Positions 12,580-23,367 of a DNA stretch of 64,000 nt are shown in pieces. Position 1 is the first letter of the stretch. The number at the start of each line of letters is the position of its first letter. The notes below the pieces were generated by a model. It did no database searches and was not told the DNA's origin. It worked only from the letters and a program-made list of their open reading frames with translations. The stretch lies in contig JAKFAO010000004.1 of assembly GCA_021527695.1 (NCBI GenBank), positions 186,001-250,000 on the forward strand. The letters run 5' to 3'. The stretch comes from Naematelia aurantialba. Its lineage: Eukaryota > Basidiomycota > Tremellomycetes > Tremellales > Naemateliaceae. The position numbers and the translations under genes were made by a program.

Positions 12580-13587
12580 TCAGGATGGGGTTGGGTCCCC
12601 ATAATTGCGGAGCTTGTCAACTACAGGAACCTTCCCCTCGGTTCCTAAGGGCGGCCCACTGGACTCGTCTGATGCGTGCGAGGGGGAAGGGTCTGTAGAG
12701 GTAGGGGGTGCTGGCTGATGGGAAGCCGGTGATGCCGAAGGAGGTTGAGGTGCCGAGGACGACGAAGGAGTTGAGAGCCGATACCCCGGCCAGAAATCAA
12801 CTTGGTCTACCTGCAGTTCTCGCCACGCCTTGAAATCCTGCAGGACATTCGCCATGACAGTGACAAACGTTTCAGCCCGGGACGGGGTAGAGTATCTGCG
12901 CCATGCATCGTGGATGAAGCGTTTGACTTCTTGACTATGATAAACTGTTTCGTTGGCCAGCTGGGACGACCACCTCAATCCCTTGCCCGATTGTCCACTC
13001 GAGTAGACTGCAAGGAAGAGACAGTCGAATAGAGTTAGACAAATCACTTTTGGGTCTACTCGCGAGTAGATGAATATCTCTCTTGCCGATGTTCCGACCT
13101 CGCTGGACATGGGTGAAGCATCAGCATCAGTCTCATCTGGAGAAGATTTCAAGCGCCCCTTCAGTCGCTGCAAGGCTTGCGGTAAATTTGTCCAGACAGT
13201 CTGTGTTGCCACTAGTAGGGGATTGCGAAGAGCAGAAATACGTGGAGAGTACCGCCCGAGTACCTCTTGGCACTCGGTTAACGCATCAGTCGCCCATGTG
13301 TATGTGGCGTACTCTGGGATTCTGCAGTCGGCCGGCAGGGGGACCGTCATGTGGAAGAGGTCCTTGGCTGTCTGAGTAAGGAGTTTCCAGTCCCATTTTG
13401 CTCAAGCGGTCAGTAATTATCTGGTCTGTAGCTTGAGCCTACCTGTTTGGTCCGAGAGGTCATAGCAGTCCCGAAAGAAAGCTTCAGTAAACTTACGCTC
13501 TTCGATAAGAAGCTCTTCTTGTGCCTCGAGCAGGAGTTCTATTTCTGTTTCTGTATGTCGTGAAGTAGACGGCCCTAAACTGAGCAT
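12580..13587 (-). CDS. Orphan-family member D (Pro/Ser-rich tail)
   Basis: Exons 13587-13443 and 13367-12580 give 310 residues over a 75-nt phase-1 intron (GTAGGC...GACAG). Exon 1 is a helical, acidic segment (IELLLEAQEELLIEE) ending with FFRDCYDLSDQT, the family boundary motif. Exon 2 has EVKRFIHDAWRRYSTPSR about 90 residues from the end. This aligns with member A (FVQNLCMTAWEAAAGPSR), suggesting A and D form a subgroup. The last 60 residues are Ser/Pro-rich and probably disordered. No known domain. An upstream in-frame ATG at 13794 exists, but 13587 gives an exon 1 of normal size. Confidence 0.63.
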
Positions 13588-14009
13588 TGTTGGGGAAACA
13601 TACCGTTCAAGGCAGCAAATGGCTTCACTGTATGAGTTGAATTCACAGTGGCAAAGAAGGCGCATACATATGGTCCGCTGTGTCATACAAACGAAACAAG
13701 GTGTTGTATCGAGTTCAAAAGACGTGCGATGTGAGAGCCGCTCACCTTTGGTCGTTAGACAGCAAAGTGACATCTTTTTTTGAAAGGAAAACATCGGGCC
13801 CTCAAATCAGTTGCTTCCTGATGCCGGGGCTTCGGCTGGCAAGAAGTACAGCAGGATAAACATTCTCACGAGCGTTGCAGAAGCTAAACAGAGAAGGGGC
13901 AATCGACCACAAGGACTGCCCTGTCTACGGGCTCGACAACCGCCTTTGCCACGGCGGGTCGGACACAATCACGAAAGTGGAGCTGGGTCTTCCAACACGG
14001 TGCTCGTTA
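13588..14009. other. Intergenic spacer in the orphan block
   Basis: Separates member D from the pseudogene. Only promoter and 3' sequence is expected; nothing specific seen. Confidence 0.3.
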
Positions 14010-14905
14010 TCACCCACCAAGTCGTTGTCGATTCCACTGCTCTCTTGGTCTCCAAGACCCGGGAAGCTGGGCCGACAGCCAAGCGGGAAAGGCTGTGCTA
14101 AAGGTGGACATGATGCGCACGTAGTCTGCTGCTGTGCAAGCCTTGTCATCCGAGGGACTTTCCCCAGATCTGCGGCGGAGCTGTGGGTTCAGTTGCTCAT
14201 CGACGAATGCCTGGACCTGGAGTCTGATATCTTCATGATCCTCCCGTCGCAGCCATTCTGCCAGACGGTGCTTGTATGAGTAGGTCGATTTAGTGCGAGC
14301 TTCAACTACCTCCAGCAGGCTCTCAAACAGAGCTCGTGTGGGTTGGTGTGGCGAAAATAGCGCACTTGCTGTGCCCGCTTCAACATCTCTTCGTCCAGGG
14401 GTACACTATCAGTCTTCACTGTGCATTTACCCAAACGAGCCGCTAGCATTTGAAGCACAGCAGACGACTGATTCCAACTTTTGAGAGTTGCCGCCAAGGC
14501 GAGATTCTCTGGGTGGTCGGCAATGGATGGTCCGTACTCCGCCACCACTTCCGAGGATTCCGTCGCCACCGTGGCAGCCCGGATGCTTGTGGCCGCGCTG
14601 TTCGGGTATCGTTCTTGTAGGTTTTGGTGCTTCGTCCGCATTTTGAAACCGAAAACCTCGTTCACCCGTGTGGAGATGTCGATCCAGATCTCATCGTCTA
14701 GATCATCTGAGTTGATCCCGTCCTTCAGCGGATTCCCGTGCAGGAAAGCAAACCAACACACCTTCCTCAGAGGGTACATCATAGCATGCCCGAATGAAGT
14801 CCTTATTGCGAATACTGTCAGCCTCTAGGGCTGCCTGTTCTGCCGATGACGCTTGCCATCGGGCCTACATTTCATCAGGACCGATAGGTTCTAAAGTGAC
14901 GCCAT
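14010..14905 (-). pseudogene. Orphan-family member E, disrupted
   Basis: The family layout is kept. Exon 1 (14905-14762) ends with DFIRACYDVPSEE, a 55-nt phase-1 intron follows, and exon 2 begins at 14706 with D-D-L-D-D-E-I-W. It is broken in at least three places. The only plausible ATG (14905) soon meets a stop unless the frame is shifted. In the frame of the conserved motif an in-frame TAG follows D-E-M. In exon 2 the frame ends at 14306 while the conserved tail continues in another frame (LAEWLRREDHEDIRLQV, ending at 14010), so there is an indel near 14330-14345. A sequencing error could explain one lesion but hardly all three. Confidence 0.65.
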
Positions 14906-15414
14906 GGATTTGTTGGGAGAGGCGGGACGCCAGTGATTGAAGCATTCAAGCAATGACAACCGTTCACTTCGTAGGTGAAGGAGGTAAATTGTTTGCAGTG
15001 CTGAAAGGAAAGTGAGAGTATAGCGAGAAGCTTCGAGTAGGCAGTCCTCTTTATGCGGCCACAGTTGGCAGAGAGGAGCGGAAAGCGATACGAGCGTTCG
15101 GCAGGCCGCTGCATGAAAACAAGAGCCCAGAGTCAGGGCAGGGCCTTGCTCTTCAAGTCGCGACAGACAGTGTGTGTAAGGCGGTGACCTAGAAGGCTGT
15201 GTATGTGGACAAAGGTGGTACGGAGCTACTCACAACGTTGCCTTCCATCGTTCGCCACTTTGGTTTGCAAAGCAAGAGTATTGTTATTGAATGTAGGAGG
15301 CAGAGCATACGACGACCGGGGTAGAGTGGCAAGCTCTGGAGACATGTAGCGTTATCATGATGTCGGCGGCGTCGTCTACAGGAGTCGTTGCAGATGCATT
15401 GGGGGCCTCGGACC
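14906..15414. other. Spacer between pseudogene and member F
   Basis: No supported exon. A short minus-strand open frame (15114-14875) has no family motif and no splice partner. Confidence 0.3.
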
Positions 15415-16441
15415 TCAGGTTAATGTATCAATTTTCGCTCGGCTCGATCTCCACGCCGTAATCTTGTCACGAAACGTCGCCTCCAATTCGGTCAGTGCTC
15501 TCCTCAAACGCCGTTGATACAGGTTGGAATCTTCGTCACTCGCTCTGTCCGGCACCGAGTCTACCACCTCGTTGTAAAAGTCAGTGATCTCCGCCAATAC
15601 CCTGTCATGGTCTGCGTTGGACCCAAGCATATCTGTGAGGTCGGGGTCCCAGGATCCGTTTCGGGACACCTCTCCATTGTACACGCCACAAGGACTGGTG
15701 AGAAACTTGACTTCCTCGATGCGAGCTCTGGCGAGGGCGACAGTCCACTTGCGCAGGTCGAATTCCATGTCCGTCAAGCACGGCAGGCGCCGCATCTCGG
15801 CGAGCAGGTCCTCCTCCCTGCCTGTCTGGTCGCCTCGCCTGACTGCTGCTAACTCTGCTGCCGCCTTAAGCATGTCCCAAGCGGAAACCCAGTATTCCAG
15901 CTCTGCCTTGATGTGACTGTCCCCCCTCGAACAAGCAGCGTCAGATAGCTGGGCAGTGGTCTGCGAAATTAACGATTCAATTGCAGTCTGTATTGACTCA
16001 AAGGTCCCATCATAGGGACTCCGAGAGTATGGCTTGACCACAGACGATGCCGAGTGTGCGGCGAGACTACAGAGCGATTCCCATACATCTGCCGACGGTG
16101 GCACCATATGAACTGACGAGCCCGTCAGCGTTCAAGCCTGTCGTCAAGTTCAAGCGCGAACCTCTGCAGGAAGGTACATCATAGCTTGCGAGAACGAACT
16201 CTGCGGCCCTGCGCTTTATCTCCGCCACCAATGCTTGGTCTGCCAACGCCAACTTGCGACGCGTCTCGTTGAGATTCCGCTCTAAGCTCAGCTGGTAGTC
16301 ACAGAAAGAGCTTTCCACACAGTCCTCGCAAAGGACTTCTGCCGACATCTCGTTGGCCTCGCGTGGGTTCAGCTGAACCGAGGACAAGCGATCAAATGCT
16401 GTCATGTCCGCCGGGACGCGACTGTTGGATGACCAAGACAT
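15415..16441 (-). CDS. Orphan-family member F
   Basis: Exons 16441-16162 and 16088-15415 give 317 residues over a 73-nt phase-1 intron with an unusual GTTCGC donor. Exon 1 is longer than in the other members (93 codons), with a Cys-containing stretch (VLCEDCVESSFCDY). It ends with EFVLASYDVPSCR, the clearest match to the boundary motif. Exon 2 starts D-V-W-E-S-L-C, like D-A-P-V-W-E of member A. The C-terminal motif is DHDRVLAEITDFY, followed by an acidic loop, LYQRRLRRALTEL and a terminal helix. A candidate start 18 bases upstream is TTG, so ATG 16441 was chosen. It is soluble and helical; function unknown. Confidence 0.68.
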
Positions 16442-17171
16442 GATGAGAGGGTCTGTCAATTTGGAGTCGGTGCTGGCAGAACTCTAAGGGTATAATGAGG
16501 AGAGTCGAAATCTGGAAATGTGCAAGATGGACTGGGCGATGCATGAAAGGAAAAATCAAGCAACACTGCCGAACACTTCTTCGCCTTCTGAAAAGGCAGC
16601 TTCAGGAGGCACTTGACAACAGAGAGCCATATTTTGCATGTCAAGAAGCTCAAATGTATCGTCGCGGCCGTTGGGTGTACGCTCGCCGTGGGCGATCAGC
16701 CAACATGTTCTCTACAGAACTTTCAGCTATTGCCTCAACCCTGGGGAGCAGAGGGCCGTCCAAGTAAAAAAAAACAAGCTGGACAAGGGTCTTGGAAAGG
16801 GATGCCTGTGCCACAGCCAGTCCAGAGACGGCTACCTCCGCCCATCGAGCCTAAGTCGGCGCTTCCCTTTCTCTTACGCTCGCAGCGGGCGACCACCCAG
16901 CTTCTCGTCTGCTGATGCCGCCATTGCTGCTCATGGGCGAGCGAAAATGGCGGCACGAGCAGAAGCAGACGAGAAGCTGGGAGAGTGAACCCGCTGGGAT
17001 GTCCGAGTGGGGTCGCACCACCCGGTTCTGGCTCGGCGGGTGGTGCGCGCCGGCGTCTGGCGGGAATGGGTGATGCATGGTATCTGATGGCTGGAGGGTA
17101 ATGACAGTGCAGCGGGAAGCGAGATTATGTAGGAGAGATGAACAGGGATATAATGGAAACAAGAAGGATTG
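16442..17171. other. Intergenic region between member F and TSR2
   Basis: Contains the promoter of member F and the 3' end of TSR2. There is an imperfect inverted repeat around 16895-16980 (CAGCTTCTCGTCTGCT against AGCAGACGAGAAGCTG), possibly a strong hairpin. No gene seen. Confidence 0.4.
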
Positions 17172-17816
17172 TTACCGCCCTTTCCGCCCCTTGCCTTGAA
17201 CCAAAGTGAACCCGTCGTCGTCCACCAATGGCTCCTCCTTCTGCTTCTCCTCCCGTAGCACGAGCTGTGGCGCCTCGTCGACGTCCATCGCATCGTCTGC
17301 GCTCTCGCTACCAGACTCGTCGTCGTCCACCTCGAGCACCATGTCCTGCGTCTTGCCCCTCACCACGCTCCTAGCCACCTCTCGAGCCTTGGCCTCCAGG
17401 GCTTCCACGATACCGCCCGGCGACTGTGCATCCGCCGGGGCCAGCACGTCTCTCCACAATCGTACGATATCGCCGGCGAGGCGGTCGATCGAGCCGTCTT
17501 CGACGTTGGCGTCGAACTCGTCCGACATCATTTGGTTGACCAGATCGCCGAGGTCGTCCAGGTCCAGAGGGGGGTCATTCGCCGTCGACGGGTCGACACG
17601 CCTATGCGATGGTGAGGCAGAGTCGGCTGGGAGGTAGACGGCGCGGGTCTCGTATTCGTCAATAATGGTCGATGCGATCCATGTCTTCTTCGCTGCCGAT
17701 TCGGGTCCGCCCCATTCTTCAGCCACCGCCACGGTGAGAGCCGGCCACAGGTCAAGAAGTGCAAGGACACCACGCGCGAACCACAGCAGCTCCGGCGACG
17801 TGGCTGCTTCGGCCAT
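17172..17816 (-). CDS. TSR2: Pre-rRNA processing protein Tsr2
   Basis: A single exon of 214 residues. Tsr2 is the escort chaperone of ribosomal protein eS26 and is needed for 20S pre-rRNA processing. The family core is visible: LWFARGVLALLDLWPALTVA near the N-terminus, a GG-x-E-x(2)-K-x(2)-W block about 25 residues on (WGGPESAAKKTW), and DDLGDLVNQMMSDEFD then VEDGSIDRLAGDIVRLW in the middle. The acidic tail with many Asp/Glu is also typical. The C-terminus DDGFTLVQGKGRKGR is a common Tsr2 ending. The ATG at 17816 starts the conserved region; the longer open frame from 17942 begins with basic residues and is probably 5' UTR. Confidence 0.85.
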   Translation of the reverse strand: MAEAATSPELLWFARGVLALLDLWPALTVAVAEEWGGPESAAKKTWIASTIIDEYETRAVYLPADSASPSHRRVDPSTANDPPLDLDDLGDLVNQMMSDEFDANVEDGSIDRLAGDIVRLWRDVLAPADAQSPGGIVEALEAKAREVARSVVRGKTQDMVLEVDDDESGSESADDAMDVDEAPQLVLREEKQKEEPLVDDDGFTLVQGKGRKGR

Positions 17817-18192
17817 GGCGGTTAAGGCAGGTGTAGGCAACTGTGAGATGGAGATGAGACCGGAATGCGAGGTGGAATCAAAGTTTTCAAAGAGGACGGG
17901 AGCAAAACGGAGTTTTCGGTTCTTAGGTCCGTGCGCTCGCATGGCGAGATCGAGAGGTTGTGTGGAGGGGCTGTAGGGCTCTGTACAGTTGTAGCGTTAT
18001 GCATGGGTACTTATGGGCAATCTTCATTGTTATCATATGCATGATTAACATGAAGAGTTGTCTGAAGTTGCGTAATGCTGGCCCTAAACCCGTTGAAGAA
18101 CTCGGAATATCTCTGGCAGAGTTGCCACCGAGATCTCCACAGTCGAGCGTGTGGACTCTGGTACAACCTGTCAGCCGGGAATTTGGGTTAGA
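17817..18192. other. TSR2 promoter and 3' flank of the next gene
   Basis: AT-richer spacer, with TATCATATGC around 18031. No coding exon found. Confidence 0.3.
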
Positions 18193-19004
18193 TTAGGCGG
18201 TTTCGAAGCGGAATGCTAGACTGCAAAGTGCAGAATTAGGAACGTGCTCTGAAACTTTTGTGACCAGTTCTACTTTGTAGCGTTCATCGACGCGCAGCGA
18301 ATCACTTGTCCTGCTCCCTTCTAGGCGCGGATCATCCCGGAGCGACGCCTGTGCTGCAGCGGAGATACGAGCCCCAAACAACTCGAGGAAGGGGCCTCTA
18401 AACTCATTATCGGCATCCAAAAATGTCGGAGAGTAGCGCATGACCGTGTCAAGGTCTCGAAGTAACTGTTCTTTGGCTTCTTCGGAGGGGAATGTCCAGC
18501 TGCCCGTGTTGGCTCTATCGGTCCCGGTGGTTCGGAAACTGAATTCCAAGTTGAGGACATGCTTATCCTCAACAACGAGGCTACCTTGATAGATCGTCTC
18601 CACCCCGAGATCATTCTCGGTCGCTGTTTGTAAGTACGACAGCAGGATCTCTGCCGGTTCTGTCTCGGTACTGCGATGAGCTTCTGCCTCGGAGTCTTCA
18701 ACTGCGTCAGAGTCAACGCCGGAGTCCGTCTCAGCCTCGGTGTCCGAGCTTGTCCCTGTGCGCCTCTCGGTCTGGGGATGATCGTCCGTACCTCCATGTA
18801 CACTGACGGTGAGCTGAGGGTCAGTAGCCCAAGTCAATACGTCCGCGTCATCGTAGTTGAGGCTGTTCATCCAGTTGCGTACAGCTGTAAGAGGGCGAAG
18901 AGCTTCATGGTCAGTTGCACCGTCTGTGGAGTCCCGATCGTCAGAATCAGTATCGGTCGTCCAAGTGGAGACCGCTAGAGGAAGTTGGTACGCATAGGCG
19001 GTCC
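18193..19004 (-). CDS. Hypothetical acidic protein, 5' end unresolved
   Basis: An open frame of about 270 codons with strong coding character: an Asp/Ser/Thr-rich N-terminal half (TDTDSDDRDSTDG), then a compact region (YQGSLVVEDKHVLNLEFSF). No ATG lies in the first 45 codons; the first is at 18870. The frame probably opens at an acceptor (CCTCTAG near 18985 or CTTCAG near 19005) after an exon I could not place. A candidate upstream exon starting at 19313 would need a weak GTTCGA donor and a 41-nt intron. A segment near the end (EEAKEQLLRDLDTVMRYSP) faintly recalls the orphan-family tail motif, but I would not assign it on that. Function unknown. Confidence 0.5.
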
Positions 19005-19110
19005 TGAAGGTCACGGAAGGTCCGTCGCGCGTTCGAACGGGAGGGCCCGGTCGGGTCCCACGATGACAGATGCGAAGTGATGGTGAGGCTGCGTGTAAGA
19101 GTTTTGTGAC

Positions 19111-19255
19111 ATATGTGTGTTGTGGCGTATGTGTATGCTCTGTTGTGGGGTGTGTATGTGCTCTGTTGTGGCGTGTATGTGTGCTCTGTTGCGGCGTATG
19201 TATGTGCTCTGTTGTGGAGTGTATGTATTCTCTGTCGTGATGTGCATCGGTTGTA
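19111..19255. repeat. 23-bp tandem repeat, about 6 copies
   Basis: The unit TCTGTTGTGGCGTGTATGTG + TGC (23 bp) is repeated head to tail with point changes. The length is not a multiple of three, so it is probably non-coding. It sits just upstream of the acidic hypothetical gene. Confidence 0.8.
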
Positions 19256-19724
19256 GTGCACTGTGTGCAGTGAGTTGTGCTCTAAGGGGAACGAACCGGT
19301 TCAACAAATGCATTTCGTGGTAAATAACACTGGCGTGAGGGAAATTTCGGTCGGAATGTCGGAAAACGAATACAGAGATTATGCAGACACCGATTCAGCT
19401 CATTTCCTCACTTGCTTGGACTGGTCCAACTCCGCAACTAAACGGAATGAGCCTTAAGACTACCGTTGAGCAGTATCGGTGGCGGCACCAACGTCGACGC
19501 CTCCTTTATTCCTAAGCCGACATGATCCCCGACTCCCGCCTTTCCGTCACTCGACGGCTGACCAAGATTGCGGGCCTCGGGACACTTCACTAACCTGACG
19601 AAGATAGATCACCATGTCATCATGTCACCACGGAGTCTTCTCGTCAGTCCGCCTCAGATATGAACCAGCTCTCGTAATGAGATGATCAATGCATACACTT
19701 GAGTTGCCATCCCCAGCCAGGACT
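19256..19724. other. Intergenic region downstream of KEX2
   Basis: Holds the 3' flank of the kexin gene and perhaps the first exon and promoter of the neighbour. No exon could be supported. Confidence 0.3.
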
Positions 19725-22700
19725 CTACGACCGGCCCACCTCCTCCGCCGCGTCCTGCCAACTGCTCGAACTCCCCGAACCGCTCTCACCCGCTCTTGCA
19801 GCCTCTCCCTCAGCCTCTACTCCTCGTCCGGGCTCCAACTCCCCCGGCTCATCCCTATACGCCGGTGGGTTGCCCAAGCCCACCCCCTCTCCCAACCTCA
19901 CTCCTCCTCCTTCCTGTCCTCCCTCCCCTTCTCCCTCCTCGTCATCCAAGAAGTCGTCATGGTATCGTAGTCCCATGCGTTCGCTCACCGTCCCTCCTGG
20001 GCCATCGTCGCTCTCGTCGTCGTCGTCGCTCGGGCCATCGCCAAACGCATCGTACAGCTCCTTCGACTGTCCCCCACCGATTCCTCCGCGCCCAAGTTTC
20101 CGGCGTCCACGCTCGAGAAGGCCCATGGGAACGTCCTCTGAAACAGGCGCGTAGACGCCTCGAGCGCCTTCGCCGTTGTTTGACAGCCCAAAGAGGTTAC
20201 GCCGTCTCCTCCGCGCCCGAAAGTAGAAGAACGCCCCGGTACAAGCCCCGAAAATGACCACTATAAGCCCCGCACCGGCGAGCCACGTTGATGAGCCAGC
20301 GAGATTCGAGATGCCAGAGAAGAATCCTCCGTAAAGACCATGCTGATCGCTTTCACCCTCCGAGTCATCGCCGGGCTCGGTTATCTCCTCGTCTGCTGCT
20401 GATCCTCCGGTAGGTACAGGAACAGCAGTGGTTCCGCCACCTAATCCGGGCTTGTGTGCTTCGCCTTCAGCCTCACCATGGTCACCGGGGAGGAGCTCGG
20501 TAGGTTTCGGCTTTTGCGATACAACGGCAGTCGGATCAGACCCAGTCTCTTCCTCGTCCGGCTCGCCCTCTTCAGCTGGCGCCCAGACCTTCGCGAGTGA
20601 AGCGTCTTCGCATTCGCCCCAAAGTTGCAATGCCCACGCGATGAAGCGGCCTGTCTTGTCCGGATTTGCCTGGTCTTTGACCCTTATCGTCCATGTCCCA
20701 ACTGGGTTCTCGTCCCTGAGTACATTAGCTAAGTCACAGAATAACGTATGCAGGACATGTGGTGAAAGGACTAACCAGTGCTTAAGAGACATAAATTTCC
20801 ATCCCGGGAAGCCGGTATCGGCCACATCGAATCTCCGTTGCCGTGCCAATACACTGGTAATACCATTCGGACTCGTGATCTCCACTTCCACATCACCTCT
20901 CCGCTGGTGTTCGATCCAGACCCGCACAGTCACATGCTCCAAACGCTCAAGGTTGCTGTCATCCAGCATGCCTTGTGTGACTTCGAATACAGATGTCACG
21001 CCTTCCTCCGTGATCAGGCTGCCGCTCGGCTGTACAACTGGCTCAGGGCTGCTCGGCGCGTCTCCCTCATCTGTCGTCTCATTGTCGTTCTCATCGCCGG
21101 TTCCATCGCTGGCTGGCGCATCCGTCTCTTCATCCTGACGCTTGGCGCGACGTTCGGAATCATCTGTACTTGGGGTGACATTTGCGCTGGGGGTGGTGGG
21201 GAGATAAACGGCAGGTGAGTCGAACCACGCCTGAGGCTTCACGTTCTCCCACTTCTCGGCAGCCTCCACGAAACGACCAGCATCGATGCGACCGTAGCCA
21301 TCTAAGGAGAGATGAATAACGGCATGAAGATTCTGGCAAAGGACCTCACATTTATAGCTGAACATCCGGCCAGCGACAGTCTTCTCCCAGTCCGGGTCAT
21401 CAGGATTGAAAAACACCGCATTTCGCACACAAAGATGCTGGAGATCTCGCCATGTCAAATCGGGTCTAACCATGTCAGTGCGCACATCTTCGGTTAACTT
21501 GTTAACTAACCTGACAGAGAGGGCCAAGGCAAAGACGCCAACAGCCAAGGGTGCTGCAGCAGAGGTTCCGCCGTGCGTGTGCGAACACTTATTTTCACCC
21601 ACGTCCGTTGTATGCTAGACATGTCAGCCAGTTACGAGGTTTTCAGATGGACACTCACAATGTGGTCCCCACTACCTGACGATGGAGCGACCATCATCAT
21701 CGCCGCACATAATTCAGAATAGTAGGGATGCAGCCCCTTCTTATCCACCGCACCAACGGTGATGCTAAAGATCGAGTTTGTGTATCCATCAAAATTGCAC
21801 TGATCGTCCATTCCGCCTCCATTCCCTGCAGCGAACACGAACACCGAGCCCTTTCCGTCGCGACCGTTCTGCACGCCATTCACAATGGCCTTCAGAATCA
21901 GCCCTTCAGGCGCTTCCATAGACTTTCCGTCGTCCGGTGGGCCCCAAGAACATGAGTAGATATCGTTGAGCTGGTATGCGTAGTTGAGAGCAGCAGCCTC
22001 GTCGGCATCGGATATGGGTGCTGACAAGATTCGAACCCCAGCGATTTTGGAGGTGTAAGACACGCCTACGCCGCAGACATCGTTGGGGATCGCGGCGATC
22101 TCGCCTGCGCAACGTGTGCCGTGCTGGTCGTCACTCAGACGAGGGAGTGGGAGCTCGGTGTGGTCGTTGAAGTCGTAAGAGCCTTCGGCATACTGCGGTG
22201 TATCAGCTCGTCACTCTGGCATGAAAGTGGAACAAATGAACAATGAAAGGCGCCCAATATATTCGGATAAGAGAACGAAGTAGGCAAAAGAAAGAATGCG
22301 GGGACGAGAGAAGAAAGAGAAGAAAGAGAAGAAAGAGAAGAAAGAGAAGTGAGAGAAGAGAGAGAAAGAGGAGGAGAAGCTCACAAAGTTATCATGCAGA
22401 TCTTGCGAGTTGAGATCCAACCCGTCATCCACAATGACAACGTGCACGTCGCTCCCTGTCACCCCTCTCGACCAGAGTCCCGTCACATTCAACTCTATCT
22501 CTGGCATATCAGTATTGATGAGATGCCACTGCTGGTTCAACATCGGGTCGGCCAAGTGAAGATCGTTCTGCGCGTACAGCAGCTCTGTGTCATCTCGCTC
22601 TCCAATAGACCGCGGATGGGGAGTTGACGACCTCATAATAGGGCCTGTGTGGGGCGTGGCGCGTTTCGTCCTTTGCCGTACGGTGAGGGGCACGAGGGCG

Positions 22701-23077
22701 CGGAGGTGTGACGAGTTGTCTCGCTTCGAAGTGGATCGCAGCCGTTTCCATCGCTGCAGGACCGGATCCGAAGATGTAGTTGAAGAGACAGTTACGGCGG
22801 ACCGAGACGAGAGGGTGGAATGGTGAGGTGTAGATCCTTCGACGCGGACGATCCAGTGCCCAGCTAGCTCGCCTAGAGGCTCGACGAGCTCGACTCCAAG
22901 TGCCTGCGCGACCGAGTGCGCCAGCACAGGTGAGGCAGAGGGCAACAGCTCCAAGCTGTAGTATGAATGGGTATCATACGTCCTTGGTTGTGGTCTGCGG
23001 GGGCGTAATTCGGCATTGGAGCGAGAAGAGACGAGAAGGGGGAGTAACAGGGCCACCAAGGGTAATGGCCACCGCAT
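19725..23077 (-). CDS. KEX2: Kexin, Golgi subtilisin-like proprotein convertase
   Basis: Six exons (23077-22385, 22192-21659, 21614-21511, 21465-21350, 21301-20776, 20715-19725) give 987 residues. All phases close, and introns are 192, 44, 45, 48 and 60 nt. It cleaves secretory precursors after Lys-Arg/Arg-Arg in the late Golgi. A signal peptide comes first (RWPLPLVALLLPLLV), then a propeptide ending near RQRTKR, a likely self-cleavage site. The triad is Asp217 (VDDGLD), His255 (QHGTRCAGE) and Ser427 (HGGTSAAAP), with Asn355 for the oxyanion hole. The P domain contains NPVGTWTIRVKD. One membrane span follows (WLAGAGLIVVIFGACTGAFF) with RARRRRR after it, and a long acidic, Gly-rich cytosolic tail. 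The upstream GTG at 23140 is not used. It is divergent from the She4-like gene. Confidence 0.95.
22193..22384 (-). other. KEX2 intron 1 with pyrimidine microsatellite
   Basis: At 192 nt this is three to four times longer than the other KEX2 introns. On the transcribed strand it carries a TTTCTTCTC-type microsatellite (22310-22350), which probably accounts for its extra length. Confidence 0.7.
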
Positions 23078-23367
23078 TGTGACAGATCTGGTGGGCTTCA
23101 GTGCCTTCGAGATCGCAGGCAAGAAGGGGTGAGAGAGCACAGGGAGATAACGAGGAGGAGAGTGACAGATCCAAGAGGAAAGCCTTTGCAGGCTCCTCTG
23201 TCGATGTTGGACAAGAGGTACAGACGCTTCGACACGACCTGGATCAAGCTCTCACACCGCAACGCGGCAAAAGTACAATGACAACCGTGGGAAACCCGCT
23301 GAACTTCCAGCGGAAAGACGCACTCTTACCACGGCTAGCAGAAGGTTGATTCTGTACGTTGGACTCT
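23078..23367. promoter_or_regulatory. Bidirectional promoter KEX2 / SHE4-like
   Basis: 290 bp separate the two divergent start codons, so core promoter elements of both must be shared or adjacent. No clear TATA box seen. Confidence 0.5.

Noticed and set aside
19117..19323. Cys/Met-rich 68-codon frame
   Set aside because: It is the translation of the 23-bp tandem repeat, whose unit is not a multiple of three.
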